Shown here in pieces: positions 43,140 to 52,192 of a DNA stretch of 61,307 nucleotides. The notes under the pieces were generated by a model, which ran no database searches, had not been told where the DNA came from, and was given only the letters and a program-made list of their open reading frames with translations. Source of the stretch: Bacteroidia bacterium (GTDB lineage Bacteria; Bacteroidota; Bacteroidia; Bacteroidales; UBA7960); contig REEA01000188.1 of assembly GCA_007695305.1 (NCBI GenBank), positions 1 through 61,307 of the forward strand. Reading direction: 5' to 3'. Within the stretch, counting starts at the first letter, position 1, and each line of letters starts with the position of its first letter. The translations under genes were made by a program, and so were the position numbers.

Positions 43140-44084
43140 TTATTCTTTATTCAGCTTCCCGGCAAAAAACATAACAGCCAGTATCAAAGCCAGACCGGCA
43201 AGTGCACAAATCATAACAGGTAAAACCTGAGGGCTTTCGCCATACAAGGCAGCATATTGTGAAGGCAGGATACTTCTTTCCAGCACCGGAATTTCTTCTC
43301 CGCTTGTGCCAATGCGTGTTTCCAGGACTTCTTTCCATGGCCACAGCTTGTTAAGTGAGCCGATCATGAATCCTGTCAGCATGGCCAATGTAGCATTGGG
43401 ATATTTTTTCAGCAACCAGCCAATGGCGTTCGAAAACGCGATAATTCCTCCAATACCGCCTATACCAAACACCACGATAACCATCATATTCCAATCTTTG
43501 ACGGCATTTATCATGTATTCGTACTTACCCAGCAAAACCAGAATGAATGCGCCGGATATACCCGGCAGGATCATCGCGCAGAAGGCTATGCTGCCGGCCA
43601 GAAAGATAAACCACAAATGATCGGGTCCGGTGGCAGGTGTTGCAATGGTGACATAATAAGCCACCGCAGAACCGGCAATAAGAAACAACCAGGAGAGTGC
43701 GTTTCTGTTTTTTATTCTGGAACCCACATAAAAAACGCTACCCAGGATCAGTCCGAAAAAAAATGCCCAGATCATCATGGCGTGATTGTCGAATAGCCAC
43801 GAAAGAAGACGTACAAGTGAAAAAATGCTGATCAGGATCCCTGAAAGTACCGCCGCCAGGAAATAGCCGTTGATCCTTTCCCATGCCTTGGTAATCCCTT
43901 GCTTGCGCAAGGTGGCAATAAGGCCGGCATTGAATGATTTAATGCTGTTGATCAGCTCTTCGTAAATCCCGGTGATCAGTGCCATGGTACCGCCCGATAC
44001 TCCGGGGATTACATCAACGGCACCCATCGCCATCCCACGTAAAACAAGCAACAAATAATCTTTGGCAGATCGGTTATGCTTCAT
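43140..44084 (-). CDS. DUF368 membrane protein, putative undecaprenyl-phosphate recycling transporter
   Basis: 314 aa with about eight to ten helices. The family signature is GMAMGAVDVIPGVSGGTMALITGIYEELI, repeated in inverse form as ILPGISGAFILVLLGKYEYMI. DUF368 proteins were recently proposed to flip undecaprenyl phosphate back to the cytosolic face for cell-wall synthesis (established for Gram-positive and Vibrio members). The gene follows phosphosulfolactate synthase on the same strand at about 100 bp. Confidence 0.9.
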   Translation of the reverse strand: MKHNRSAKDYLLLVLRGMAMGAVDVIPGVSGGTMALITGIYEELINSIKSFNAGLIATLRKQGITKAWERINGYFLAAVLSGILISIFSLVRLLSWLFDNHAMMIWAFFFGLILGSVFYVGSRIKNRNALSWLFLIAGSAVAYYVTIATPATGPDHLWFIFLAGSIAFCAMILPGISGAFILVLLGKYEYMINAVKDWNMMVIVVFGIGGIGGIIAFSNAIGWLLKKYPNATLAMLTGFMIGSLNKLWPWKEVLETRIGTSGEEIPVLERSILPSQYAALYGESPQVLPVMICALAGLALILAVMFFAGKLNKE

Positions 44085-44185
44085 TTCAAAATCTGTTTAT
44101 TAAAGGAGAAATGGCTTTTTTGCCTTTTTACCGGGAAGTGGTGGAAAGTGCCGGGGATAAAAACAAAGGTACGGACAGGAGGTCA

Positions 44186-44959
44186 TTACAGTTTATATTT
44201 CAGAAATTCTGCGGGCAGGTTTTCGAAAAAAGTATCACCACGAAGTCCAAGACGCAAGGTTTCCAGGGGGATGATTTCGGCAGGCGAGATATTGCCCAGG
44301 TTGACCAGCGCACCAAGTTTGCGGATAAACCATATCTGCTGTTGCTTGGCCGGAGCCTCCCAGATGATTTTTTCAGGTGGTATTTCCTGGAGGATATGGT
44401 CGATCAGCCCGGTGTCGGCACTTCCGTTCTTTCCGTAGATACCTACTGTTCCGCTCTCCCTTGCCTCACCAATGACAAAACTGCTTCCGGCCTCCAGTTC
44501 GCTGCGCATGGCAGATATCCATTCATCGGCCTGTAAGGTCACATCCTCATCTTTTGCCCCTACTTCCGAAACCACCATAAAATGTTTGCCTAGCTGTTTG
44601 ATGATGTTACATTTTTGTTCCTGCTCCATCCGGATACATCCATCGGATACTTCTGCGGCATCGCAACCGATGGCGTCAATATATTTCTGGTATTCATCCA
44701 GTTGATCGCGGATCACAAATGCTTCCAGCAGGGTACCTCCAACATATACCCTGATGTTGTGTTGCCGGTAGATGCTGACTTTTTCTTTGACATTTTTGCT
44801 TACATAAGAAGTACCAAATCCCAGCTTGACAAAATCAATAAGGTGACCGGCGGTTTCTGCCAGGTCATGGGCTTGCCTTACTCCAAGGCCTTTGTCCATA
44901 ACCATGGTTACCCCATTGCTCCGGGGCTTTTCCATGCGATTGGGAAGATGGTCCAGCAT
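44186..44959 (-). CDS. comA: Phosphosulfolactate synthase (ComA family)
   Basis: 257 aa from ATG 44959; a TTG at 44983 would add 8 residues (QAKKKKH). ComA adds sulfite to phosphoenolpyruvate to make phosphosulfolactate, the first step of coenzyme M synthesis in methanogens. Family motifs: GVTMVMDKGLG, DFVKLGFGTSYV, IRVYVGGTLLEAF, CDAAEVSDGCI, SEVGAKDE and VIGEARESGTVGIY. No comB or comC is present. Its role in Bacteroidota, which do not make coenzyme M, is uncertain; a sulfolactate or sulfonate product is possible. Confidence 0.88.
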   Translation of the reverse strand: MLDHLPNRMEKPRSNGVTMVMDKGLGVRQAHDLAETAGHLIDFVKLGFGTSYVSKNVKEKVSIYRQHNIRVYVGGTLLEAFVIRDQLDEYQKYIDAIGCDAAEVSDGCIRMEQEQKCNIIKQLGKHFMVVSEVGAKDEDVTLQADEWISAMRSELEAGSSFVIGEARESGTVGIYGKNGSADTGLIDHILQEIPPEKIIWEAPAKQQQIWFIRKLGALVNLGNISPAEIIPLETLRLGLRGDTFFENLPAEFLKYKL

Positions 44960-44996
44960 ATGCTTTTTCTTTTTGGCTTGCAAGGGGGTCTTGCAT

Positions 44997-46391
44997 TTAT
45001 ATCAGTTTGTCAACAGTATCCATGAACGCCTTGCTGTCATTCAGAGCCGGGAAACGGGTCAGGATGTTTTGGATTCCTTCTGAAGTATGGTCAAAGGCTT
45101 CTTCCAGGAAAAAGCCGGCTTCATGGTCCTTCCCGCAAAGGAAAAGAACGGCAGCCGTAAAATACAGGATGTTACGGTTTCCCGGAATTGCTTCCATGCC
45201 CCTGTTCAACACATCCAGGGCCGGTTGATACTCACTGATGTTGGCGAGGGCTTCGCTGTACTCCAGCCATGTCTCTTCATCATCAGGGTCAATGGAGAGG
45301 GCCTTTTCATAGGCCTGTTTACCATCTTCGAACTGACTAAGATTAAAAAATGCGTTGCCAAGTAAAGCCAGGTAATTTATGTTTTCAGGATCCAGTGCAA
45401 CTCCTTTTTTCAGGTATTGAAGCGCTTCATTGGACGATCCTGCTTCCATGTCACAAACACCCATGCCTATCCATGCATCGGCAAGTTCCGGGTCTTTGCG
45501 CACACACTCAAGGTAATACGATTTTGCAATGGTATAATCTTTCAGCTTTTCATAACATTCACCGATGTAATAAAATGTCATGGGGTCACTGTCGTTTTGG
45601 CTGATTGATTCAAGATAGGAGTCAATGGCTTCTTTTTCCCTGTTGAGGAGGCTCAGGGTGTATCCTTTATGGAACCAGGAGTGCTCGTGATCGTTGTCGA
45701 TTGCCAGGGAGTACTCCAGGGCCTCAAGGGCTTTCTCATAAAGCCCTGCATTGATATAGGAAACTCCCAGATTAAACCATGCTTCAACACTATAGGGGTT
45801 TCTATCGATCAGTTTTTTGAAAAAAGAAATTCCTTCTTCCGTAAGTGAGAGCAGGTCAAAGCAATATGCGGCCTCATAGATAGCAAGATCGTTGTTGGGA
45901 TTTACCCTGAGTGCCTTGTCCAGATACTCCAGTGTTTTGTCAAAGTTGCCCATGTTTTCATACTCAAAAGCAATATTGCAATACACGAAATCGGGTTCAT
46001 CGGCACCCAGAACAGCCTTATTATATTCTTCAATGGCTTTTTCGTAATTCTCCAGTTGGGAGTAAATAGCCCCTTTTGTCAGCAGCACATCATTGTTGGA
46101 AGGGTCCAGATTTTCAATGGTGCTGAGGAGTTCCAGTGCGTGGTCTTCCTTATTAATAGAGGCCAGCAGTTGTGCTTTCTTTAGCATGAGCGGGATCGAT
46201 GATGGATGAACCAAACATGCTTCATTGCATATATTTAATGACTGTTGGTATGAGCCGGTCATCACATAGTAATCAATGATTTCCTCAAAATCATCCACAT
46301 CAAAATATACAGATTCATTCTGAAGCAAAATAGCCTCATACCTGGTAACCTGCCAGGGCTTGTTTATATGATTATTCATTTCGTCATTCAT
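44997..46391 (-). CDS. Cytosolic TPR-repeat protein
   Basis: 464 aa from ATG 46391 (or 46379). The open frame reaches 46493, but the candidate promoter at 46461-46493 lies inside that extension, so the shorter start is required. It contains about eleven tetratricopeptide repeats in a row, many close to consensus (for example AWFNLGVSYINAGLYEKALEALEYSLAID). No signal peptide. It is 37 bp upstream of comA and likely in one transcript with it. Function unknown; a protein-binding scaffold is expected. Confidence 0.9.
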   Translation of the reverse strand: MNDEMNNHINKPWQVTRYEAILLQNESVYFDVDDFEEIIDYYVMTGSYQQSLNICNEACLVHPSSIPLMLKKAQLLASINKEDHALELLSTIENLDPSNNDVLLTKGAIYSQLENYEKAIEEYNKAVLGADEPDFVYCNIAFEYENMGNFDKTLEYLDKALRVNPNNDLAIYEAAYCFDLLSLTEEGISFFKKLIDRNPYSVEAWFNLGVSYINAGLYEKALEALEYSLAIDNDHEHSWFHKGYTLSLLNREKEAIDSYLESISQNDSDPMTFYYIGECYEKLKDYTIAKSYYLECVRKDPELADAWIGMGVCDMEAGSSNEALQYLKKGVALDPENINYLALLGNAFFNLSQFEDGKQAYEKALSIDPDDEETWLEYSEALANISEYQPALDVLNRGMEAIPGNRNILYFTAAVLFLCGKDHEAGFFLEEAFDHTSEGIQNILTRFPALNDSKAFMDTVDKLI

Positions 46392-46460
46392 AGGAGTATG
46401 GACATGCAATCTTTTGACAATGTGATGTCTGCGGATTTTAAACTTGCCTATGCCGTGATG

Positions 46461-46493
46461 CAAAGTTACACAAAAAACGATGAGCGTCTGCAA
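46461..46493 (-). promoter_or_regulatory. Promoter of the TPR-comA unit
   Basis: On the minus strand: TTG (46493-46491), a 22-bp spacer, then TAACTTTG (46468-46461) followed by CAT. The predicted transcript start is about 64 nt before ATG 46391. Confidence 0.65.
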
Positions 46494-46635
46494 ACGGAAA
46501 AAACTTCATCATAATTTAAAGGTAACAAAAAAACGGACAGGATAAAAATAATCAAAAAAAAGCCATACTGTTGTAAATTCTGCTTACTGCCGTGCAACAC
46601 TCCCGGCTTCTGTGAGAAAATAGGAGAATTATTGG

Positions 46636-46643
46636 TATTTTTG
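46636..46643 (+). promoter_or_regulatory. -7 box of ffh
   Basis: TATTTTTG followed by CA matches TAnnTTTG. It is only 17 bp before the ffh ATG, implying a leader of about a dozen nt. The -33 element is unclear. Confidence 0.55.
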
Positions 46644-46660
46644 CAAAAAAAACAGCCATT

Positions 46661-48001
46661 ATGTTTGATAATTTAAGTGATAAACTGGATAGGGCATTTA
46701 AAGTCATCAAGGGGCAGGGCCAGATTACGGAGGTGAATGTGGCGGAGTCATTAAAGGATATTCGCCGTGCCCTGGTGGATGCCGATGTGAACTTTAAGAT
46801 TGCGAAATCTTTCACCGAGCGGGTAAAGGAAAAGGCGCTCGGACGCGATGTGCTAACGGCTGTATCGCCCGGTCAGCTGATGGTGAAAATTGTTCATGAA
46901 GAGCTTACGGAGCTGATGGGCAGCACCCATGAAGAGCTTCAGCTGAAGGCGAGTCCTGCCATCATGCTCATTGCGGGTTTACAGGGTAGCGGTAAAACAA
47001 CTTTTTCAGCCAAGCTGGCCAATTACCTGAAAAGCAAAAAAGGTAAAAAAGTTTTGCTGGTGGCATGCGATGTCTACCGCCCCGCCGCCATTGATCAATT
47101 AAAGGTTTTGGGGCAACAAATAGATGTTGAGGTTTATACAGAGCCTGACAAGCAGGATGCGGTGGGTATAGCCAAACGCGCTTTATCCCATGCAAAAAAT
47201 ATGGGTCACCAGGTGGTGGTTGTAGATACAGCCGGTCGCCTGGCCATTGATGAGCAGATGATGGACGAGATTGCCTCTCTGAAAAAAGCGCTGAATCCAC
47301 AGGAGACACTGTTCGTTGTAGATGCAATGACAGGACAGGATGCGGTGAATACAGCCAAGGCGTTTAACGACCGTTTAGACTATGAAGGGGTGGTTCTTAC
47401 CAAGCTTGATGGTGACACTCGTGGCGGGGCAGCACTAACCATCCGGTCGGTGGTTGATAAACCCATCAAATTTGTAGGTATCGGTGAAAAGGTGGATGCC
47501 ATTGAGCTTTTCCATCCCGGCAGGATGGCAAACCGCATCCTGGGCAAGGGTGATATTGTTTCGCTTGTGGAAAAAGCCCAGGAACAATACGATGAGGAAG
47601 AAGCAAGGCAACTTCAGAAAAAACTGGCCAAAAATCAATTCAACTTCAACGATTTTCTGAAACAGCTGCATCAGATCAAAAAAATGGGTAATATGAAAGA
47701 CCTTATGGGGATGATCCCCGGTGTGGGCAAAGCTGTCAAGGATCTTGATATTGAAGATGATGCATTTAAAGGGATTGAAGCCATTATTTACTCCATGACA
47801 CCGGAGGAAAGGGAGAATCCTGCATTGCTTAATGGCAGCAGGCGTAAACGTATTGCCAGGGGATCAGGCACCGACATTACGGAAGTGAATAAACTGGTGA
47901 AACAATTTGAAGATACACGGAAGATGATGCGCATGATGACTGCCGGCGGCAAAGGAAAAATGGCCAACATGATGCGCAACTTGCAGGGTGCGCGCCGTTA
48001 G
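46661..48001 (+). CDS. ffh: Signal recognition particle protein Ffh
   Basis: 446 aa GTPase that binds 4.5S RNA and signal peptides of nascent membrane proteins. N and G domains (1-295) carry GLQGSGKTTFSAKLA (G1), DTAGRLAIDEQMM (G3), TKLDGDTRGGAAL (G4 region). The M domain (about 325-446) is rich in Met (MKDLMGMIPGVGK, RKMMRMMTAGGKGKMANMMRNLQGARR). The TAG stop at 47999-48001 abuts a truncated MITE copy; the TTAG that contains the stop could be one of its target duplications. Confidence 0.98.
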   Translation: MFDNLSDKLDRAFKVIKGQGQITEVNVAESLKDIRRALVDADVNFKIAKSFTERVKEKALGRDVLTAVSPGQLMVKIVHEELTELMGSTHEELQLKASPAIMLIAGLQGSGKTTFSAKLANYLKSKKGKKVLLVACDVYRPAAIDQLKVLGQQIDVEVYTEPDKQDAVGIAKRALSHAKNMGHQVVVVDTAGRLAIDEQMMDEIASLKKALNPQETLFVVDAMTGQDAVNTAKAFNDRLDYEGVVLTKLDGDTRGGAALTIRSVVDKPIKFVGIGEKVDAIELFHPGRMANRILGKGDIVSLVEKAQEQYDEEEARQLQKKLAKNQFNFNDFLKQLHQIKKMGNMKDLMGMIPGVGKAVKDLDIEDDAFKGIEAIIYSMTPEERENPALLNGSRRKRIARGSGTDITEVNKLVKQFEDTRKMMRMMTAGGKGKMANMMRNLQGARR

Positions 48002-48129
48002 TAGCTGGCCTGAAGTAAAAGCACTTGAAAAAAGCAAACAAATTGAGTTTTTGCAAAAATATGCTCTTACTACCATTTAATCAATTATATACAACAATTT
48101 GTTTGCTTTTTGTGAATAATGCAGGTTAG
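47998..48129 (+). mobile_element. Truncated MITE-like copy after ffh
   Basis: 48006-48125 matches the right 120 bp of the element at 22993-23206, including the 17-bp palindrome arms (48029-48045 and 48095-48111) and the right terminal end GTGAATAATGCAGG. The left third, with the left inverted repeat, is missing. TTAG occurs at both edges (47998-48001 and 48126-48129), which may be the 4-bp target duplication or chance. The palindrome could act as the ffh terminator. Confidence 0.75.
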
Positions 48130-48391
48130 TAAGAAGTAAGCAAAAAAGAAAGGGACAGGGCTTGACCTGTCCAGAGATAAAAACTTTGTGTTCATTGTGT
48201 CCTCTGTGGTGAAAAAATAAATACCACTCCTTTGCGGTTTTTGCGCTTATAATTTTGCGGCCTTGGCGTGGGATCTATTGTGCTTCGCGAAGAGCGCAAA
48301 GAAAAAGACACGCAAAATACGCAAAGAAAGGGTACAAGCTAAGCCAAAATTCTAACTTTTTGACCTTTTGACCTTTTGACCTTTTGACATT
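48128..48391 (+). repeat. Low-complexity intergenic region with octanucleotide array before folD
   Basis: The stretch starts with AGTAAGAAGTAAGCA (48128-48142), shared with the apbE upstream region. It contains a GGACAGG/CCTGTCC hairpin (48153-48172) and a G/C-mixed tract with GCGCAAAG, ACGCAAAA and ACGCAAAG repeats (about 48225-48330). It ends in four 8-bp repeats of TTTTGACC/TTTTGACA (48357-48391), about 20 bp before the folD ATG. I see no gene in this 412-bp gap. Confidence 0.7.
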
Positions 48392-48413
48392 TTTTACAAA
48401 ACTTTATACACAC

Positions 48414-49295
48414 ATGAAAATTATTGACGGAAAACAAATTGCTGCAAAAATTAAGGAAGAAATTGCAGGTGAAGTAAAGCGAATGATTGACCGGGGCGAA
48501 AAAGTTCCGCATCTGACAGCCATTCTGGTTGGCGAAGATCCGGCCAGCGAAACTTACGTGAATAGCAAAGCCAGGGCATGTAAGCAGGTTGGCTTTGATT
48601 CTTCAACCTATCGTTTCCCTGCCGATGTTTCGGAGGCAGAGCTGCTGGAGGCCGTAACATTTATCAACAAAGATCCGGAAATTGATGGTTTGATCGTACA
48701 GTTACCCCTTCCTGATCATATCGACAACCAAAAAGTAATACAGCATATTTTACCTGAAAAGGATGTGGACGGTTTTCACCCGGTGAACGTTGGCCGTATG
48801 ACCATCGGTTTGCCATCTTACGTGTCTGCTACACCCCATGGAATCATGGAGATGATCATGCGATCCGGCATTGAAACCAGGGGCAAAAACTGTGTGATCC
48901 TGGGCAGGAGCAATATTGTAGGCAAGCCAATGAGTTTGTTAATGGCCAGAAATGAAGAACCCGGCAATGCCACGGTAACCGTTTGTCACAGCAAAACACA
49001 GAATCTGGCGGAAATCAGTTCCCGCGCCGATATCCTGATTGTGGCCATTGGTCGCCCCGAGTTTGTGACCGCCGATATGGTTAAAGAAGGAGCGGTTGTG
49101 ATTGATGTAGGCATTCACCGTGTACCCTCTGCTGATACAAAATCCGGCTTCAGGCTTATCGGCGATGTGTGTTTTGATGAGGTGTCAAAAAAAGCTTCGC
49201 ACATCACGCCTGTGCCGGGTGGGGTAGGGCCTATGACCATCGTTTCACTGCTTATGAATACGCTCAAGGCATCTAAAAAAGAAATATACGGATAA
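48414..49295 (+). CDS. folD: Bifunctional methylene-THF dehydrogenase / methenyl-THF cyclohydrolase
   Basis: 293 aa; interconverts one-carbon folates. ATG 48414 ([17 protein letters not shown]) is the family start; an upstream in-frame ATG at 48384 lies in the repeat array and is rejected. Motifs: [22 protein letters not shown] (catalytic Lys), [30 protein letters not shown] and [11 protein letters not shown]. It is 3 bp from queE. Confidence 0.97.
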   Translation: MKIIDGKQIAAKIKEEIAGEVKRMIDRGEKVPHLTAILVGEDPASETYVNSKARACKQVGFDSSTYRFPADVSEAELLEAVTFINKDPEIDGLIVQLPLPDHIDNQKVIQHILPEKDVDGFHPVNVGRMTIGLPSYVSATPHGIMEMIMRSGIETRGKNCVILGRSNIVGKPMSLLMARNEEPGNATVTVCHSKTQNLAEISSRADILIVAIGRPEFVTADMVKEGAVVIDVGIHRVPSADTKSGFRLIGDVCFDEVSKKASHITPVPGGVGPMTIVSLLMNTLKASKKEIYG

Positions 49296-49298
49296 TCA

Positions 49299-49955
49299 TT
49301 GGCCAACTGTCAACTTATACACCTCAAACCTGAGGATGAAAAACAACTTCTGGAAGGCCAGCTGTTGCCTGTCATGGAGATGTTTTATTCTATCCAGGGT
49401 GAAGGCTACCAAACGGGGAAGCCTGCTGCATTCGTCCGTATTGGCGGCTGTGATGTAGGATGCCACTGGTGTGATGTGAAAGAAGCCTGGGATGCTTCTC
49501 TTCACCCTCTTACAAAAATCAATGATATTATCGATTATGTGCACGCCTTTCCTGCCAATGCGGTTGTGATTACCGGCGGTGAACCTTTAAACTATAACCT
49601 GGAATCCCTGTGTAAAGGTCTAAAAAACAATGGGTCATCCATTTACCTTGAAACCTGTGGTGCTTATCCCCTGCGGGGTCATTGTGACTGGATATGTGTT
49701 TCACCCAAAAAAAACATGCAGCCTCTGGATGAACTTATTTCACTGGCCGACGAGTTGAAGGTGATCATTCATGAAATGGATGATTTCCGTTGGGCTGAGG
49801 AGCAGGCAGCCCGGGTAAGAAGCAAATGCCATCTCTTTCTCCAGCCCGAGTGGAGCCGCCATGAGGAAATGCTCCCCCTGATCGTTGATTATGTAAAAAA
49901 ACATCCGCAGTGGATGGTTTCATTGCAGGCACACAAGTTTATGAATATACCGTAA
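49299..49955 (+). CDS. queE: 7-carboxy-7-deazaguanine synthase
   Basis: 218 aa radical SAM enzyme in the queuosine pathway; converts 6-carboxytetrahydropterin to 7-carboxy-7-deazaguanine. The cluster motif is CDVGCHWC (CX3CX2C), with FYSIQGEGYQTGKPAAFVRIGG before it and VVITGGEPL after it. The start is TTG at 49299, 3 bp after the folD stop; the next candidate, ATG 49375, would cut the protein close to the SIQGEG motif. Other queuosine genes are not in the window. The 3' end overlaps the open frame of the next gene but not its chosen start. Confidence 0.94.
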   Translation: MANCQLIHLKPEDEKQLLEGQLLPVMEMFYSIQGEGYQTGKPAAFVRIGGCDVGCHWCDVKEAWDASLHPLTKINDIIDYVHAFPANAVVITGGEPLNYNLESLCKGLKNNGSSIYLETCGAYPLRGHCDWICVSPKKNMQPLDELISLADELKVIIHEMDDFRWAEEQAARVRSKCHLFLQPEWSRHEEMLPLIVDYVKKHPQWMVSLQAHKFMNIP

Positions 49956-50092
49956 TTTTTCTCCGGGCCAAACGTTCTCATATTGGTCGACCCGGCAAAA
50001 AACAACATGTATCCAAACCATCCGGGGATGGTCGCCGGAAAGCGGTTAGATTGGCCCTGATCTGTGTTGTCAACATTTGCCTGTCAGGAATC

Positions 50093-52060
50093 ATGCGAAA
50101 CAGTCTGTTCATATTGGGAATGTGTATACTTTTGGCCGGCATTTTACCTGTCCATGGCCAATGGACCGGTGAGCTGTCGTCCGGCGATCGCCGTGCCATT
50201 CGCGCATATCATCGTGCTGAAGAGGCCTTGCGGAAGCATGATCCTTCGTCGGCCATAGATAACCTGCAACGTGCCATAGAGAGGGATAAAGCCTTTGCAG
50301 AAGCCCACATGCTGCTTGCCGAGATATATTTTGAAACAGACAGGTTTGCAGAAAGTATCCCATCCTATAAAAAAGCCATTGATCTGGATTCTCATCTATA
50401 CCGTCCGGCAAAATACAGGCTTTCAATGGCGCTCTACCGCACCGGAAGATATGCTGATGCTGCTGAAATGGCAAAACGCTTTTTGGACATGGGCGGGTAT
50501 GCTCCGGCCATGGGTGAAAGGGCCGAAGATCTTTTGACACGTAGTGATTTTGCCAATAAGCTCAAGAACAATCCCGTCACTTTTCAGCCGGTGAATCCGG
50601 GTCCGGCAATCAACACCCCGAATGCAGAGTACAGCCCTGCACTGACGGCTGATGAGCAAACGCTGATATTCACCAGGAAAAAGCCGCGGAAAGAATCTCC
50701 TTCTCCGGGTCAGACAGCATATTATGAGGATTTCTATATCAGCCATTACAAGGAAGGGGAATGGACGCCGGCAAAAAATCTCGGTCCGCCACTCAACACA
50801 CCCGGCAATGAGGGGGCACAAACCATCACGGCCGATGGTCGTCATCTGTATTTTGCCGCATGTAACCGGCCTGATGTTGTCGGGCGTTGCGACATCTATT
50901 ATTCGCGCAGGGAAGGTGGGCGCTGGACAACACCGGTGAATCCGGGGCGCCCGTTGAACTCAACAGCCTGGGATTCGCAACCTTCTGTCTCGGCCGATGG
51001 TTCGGTCATCTATTTTACCAGCAGCAGGGAAGGAAGCATCGGCCCGATGGATATCTGGAAGGCTACCCGTGATGAACATGGACACTGGACTGAACCCGTG
51101 AATATGGGGCCAACCATCAACACCACGGGTAATGAGATGTCCCCCTTTATCCATCACGACAATGCTACCTTGTATTTTGCATCCGATGGCCATCCGGGGA
51201 TGGGCGGGCTTGACATATTTTACAGCCGGCGCGATGATAACGGGCAATGGTCGAAACCCGTGAATATTGGTTACCCGATCAATACACACGGCGACGAGTT
51301 TGCCATGATCGTTGGTGCCTCCGGAACAACGGCATGGTTCTCGTCAGATATGGAAGGCGGCTATGGTGATGCTGATCTGTACACATTTGACCTCTACCCC
51401 GAAGCCAGACCATTGGCGCATACTTACATGCGTGGCAGGGTATATGATGCCGAAACCCTTGAGCCTCTCGCTGCCGGATTTGAGCTGTTTACCCTTAATG
51501 ACGGCCGGCGCATCACCACCGCCACTTCCGATCCCCATGACGGAACATTCCTGGTGGCCATCCCAGTGGGTAAAGAACTGGCGCTGAATGTCTCAAAAAC
51601 AGGTTATCTGTTCTTCTCAGCCCATTTTAGCTATGCAGATCCCGGATCAGTCGCAGAACCCTATCTCCGCGATATTGAACTGCAACCGATAAAAACAGGC
51701 GAACCGGTGGTTTTGAAAAATATCTTCTTCGAATTTGACAGTTACGACCTGGAAAAAGCTTCAAAGCCTGAACTGGACAAACTGTATCATTTTCTGCTGG
51801 AAAATCCGTCAGTGCACATCGAAATTGGTGGCCATACCGACAGCATCGGAAGTGATACATACAATATCACATTGTCTGAAAATCGCGCCGGAAGTGTGAG
51901 GAGTTATCTCATTGAGGCCGGTGTTTCGCCGGAAAGGATTACATACAAAGGATATGGTGACACCAGACCCGTTGCGACCAACGAAACACCCGAGGGGAGA
52001 GCCATGAACAGGCGCACTGAATTCAGGGTGGTTCATGCTGATCATAAAGATCAGGAATAG
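50093..52060 (+). CDS. PorE-like T9SS envelope protein: TPR, PD40 propeller, CRD and OmpA domains
   Basis: 655 aa from ATG 50093 (MRNSLFILGMCILLAGILPVHG, a signal peptide); the frame is open to 49910 inside queE. Four parts are visible. There are TPR repeats (about 30-150), a WD40/PD40-like propeller (165-430, with repeats of the type YSPALTADEQTLIFTRK and SQPSVSADGSVIYFTSSR), a carboxypeptidase regulatory fold (about 440-530) and a peptidoglycan-binding OmpA domain (about 545-650; GGHTDSIGSDTYN, NRRTEFRV). This matches the domain order described for Porphyromonas PorE, a T9SS accessory protein, although other Bacteroidota proteins share the layout. Confidence 0.85.
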   Translation: MRNSLFILGMCILLAGILPVHGQWTGELSSGDRRAIRAYHRAEEALRKHDPSSAIDNLQRAIERDKAFAEAHMLLAEIYFETDRFAESIPSYKKAIDLDSHLYRPAKYRLSMALYRTGRYADAAEMAKRFLDMGGYAPAMGERAEDLLTRSDFANKLKNNPVTFQPVNPGPAINTPNAEYSPALTADEQTLIFTRKKPRKESPSPGQTAYYEDFYISHYKEGEWTPAKNLGPPLNTPGNEGAQTITADGRHLYFAACNRPDVVGRCDIYYSRREGGRWTTPVNPGRPLNSTAWDSQPSVSADGSVIYFTSSREGSIGPMDIWKATRDEHGHWTEPVNMGPTINTTGNEMSPFIHHDNATLYFASDGHPGMGGLDIFYSRRDDNGQWSKPVNIGYPINTHGDEFAMIVGASGTTAWFSSDMEGGYGDADLYTFDLYPEARPLAHTYMRGRVYDAETLEPLAAGFELFTLNDGRRITTATSDPHDGTFLVAIPVGKELALNVSKTGYLFFSAHFSYADPGSVAEPYLRDIELQPIKTGEPVVLKNIFFEFDSYDLEKASKPELDKLYHFLLENPSVHIEIGGHTDSIGSDTYNITLSENRAGSVRSYLIEAGVSPERITYKGYGDTRPVATNETPEGRAMNRRTEFRVVHADHKDQE

Positions 52061-52157
52061 AATGAAATGCTTTTTGCATAAAACCCCGGCCGCTTTTTTG
52101 AATGGCAAAACAACGGGCTTCATATATCATTGTTGATAACTATTTTTTAAAAAACTG

Positions 52158-52188
52158 TTGGAAGCACATGGGAGATTGCGTACATTTG
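52158..52188 (+). promoter_or_regulatory. Promoter of dnaB abutting the start codon
   Basis: TTG (52158-52160), a 20-bp spacer, then TACATTTG (52181-52188). The ATG is at 52193, so the transcript would begin at or next to the start codon, predicting a leaderless message. Confidence 0.55.
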
Positions 52189-52192
52189 GACT

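Noticed and set aside
48357-48391. Octamer array considered as a CRISPR or minisatellite system
   Set aside because: Units are 8 bp with no spacers and no cas genes nearby; it is a simple tandem repeat.
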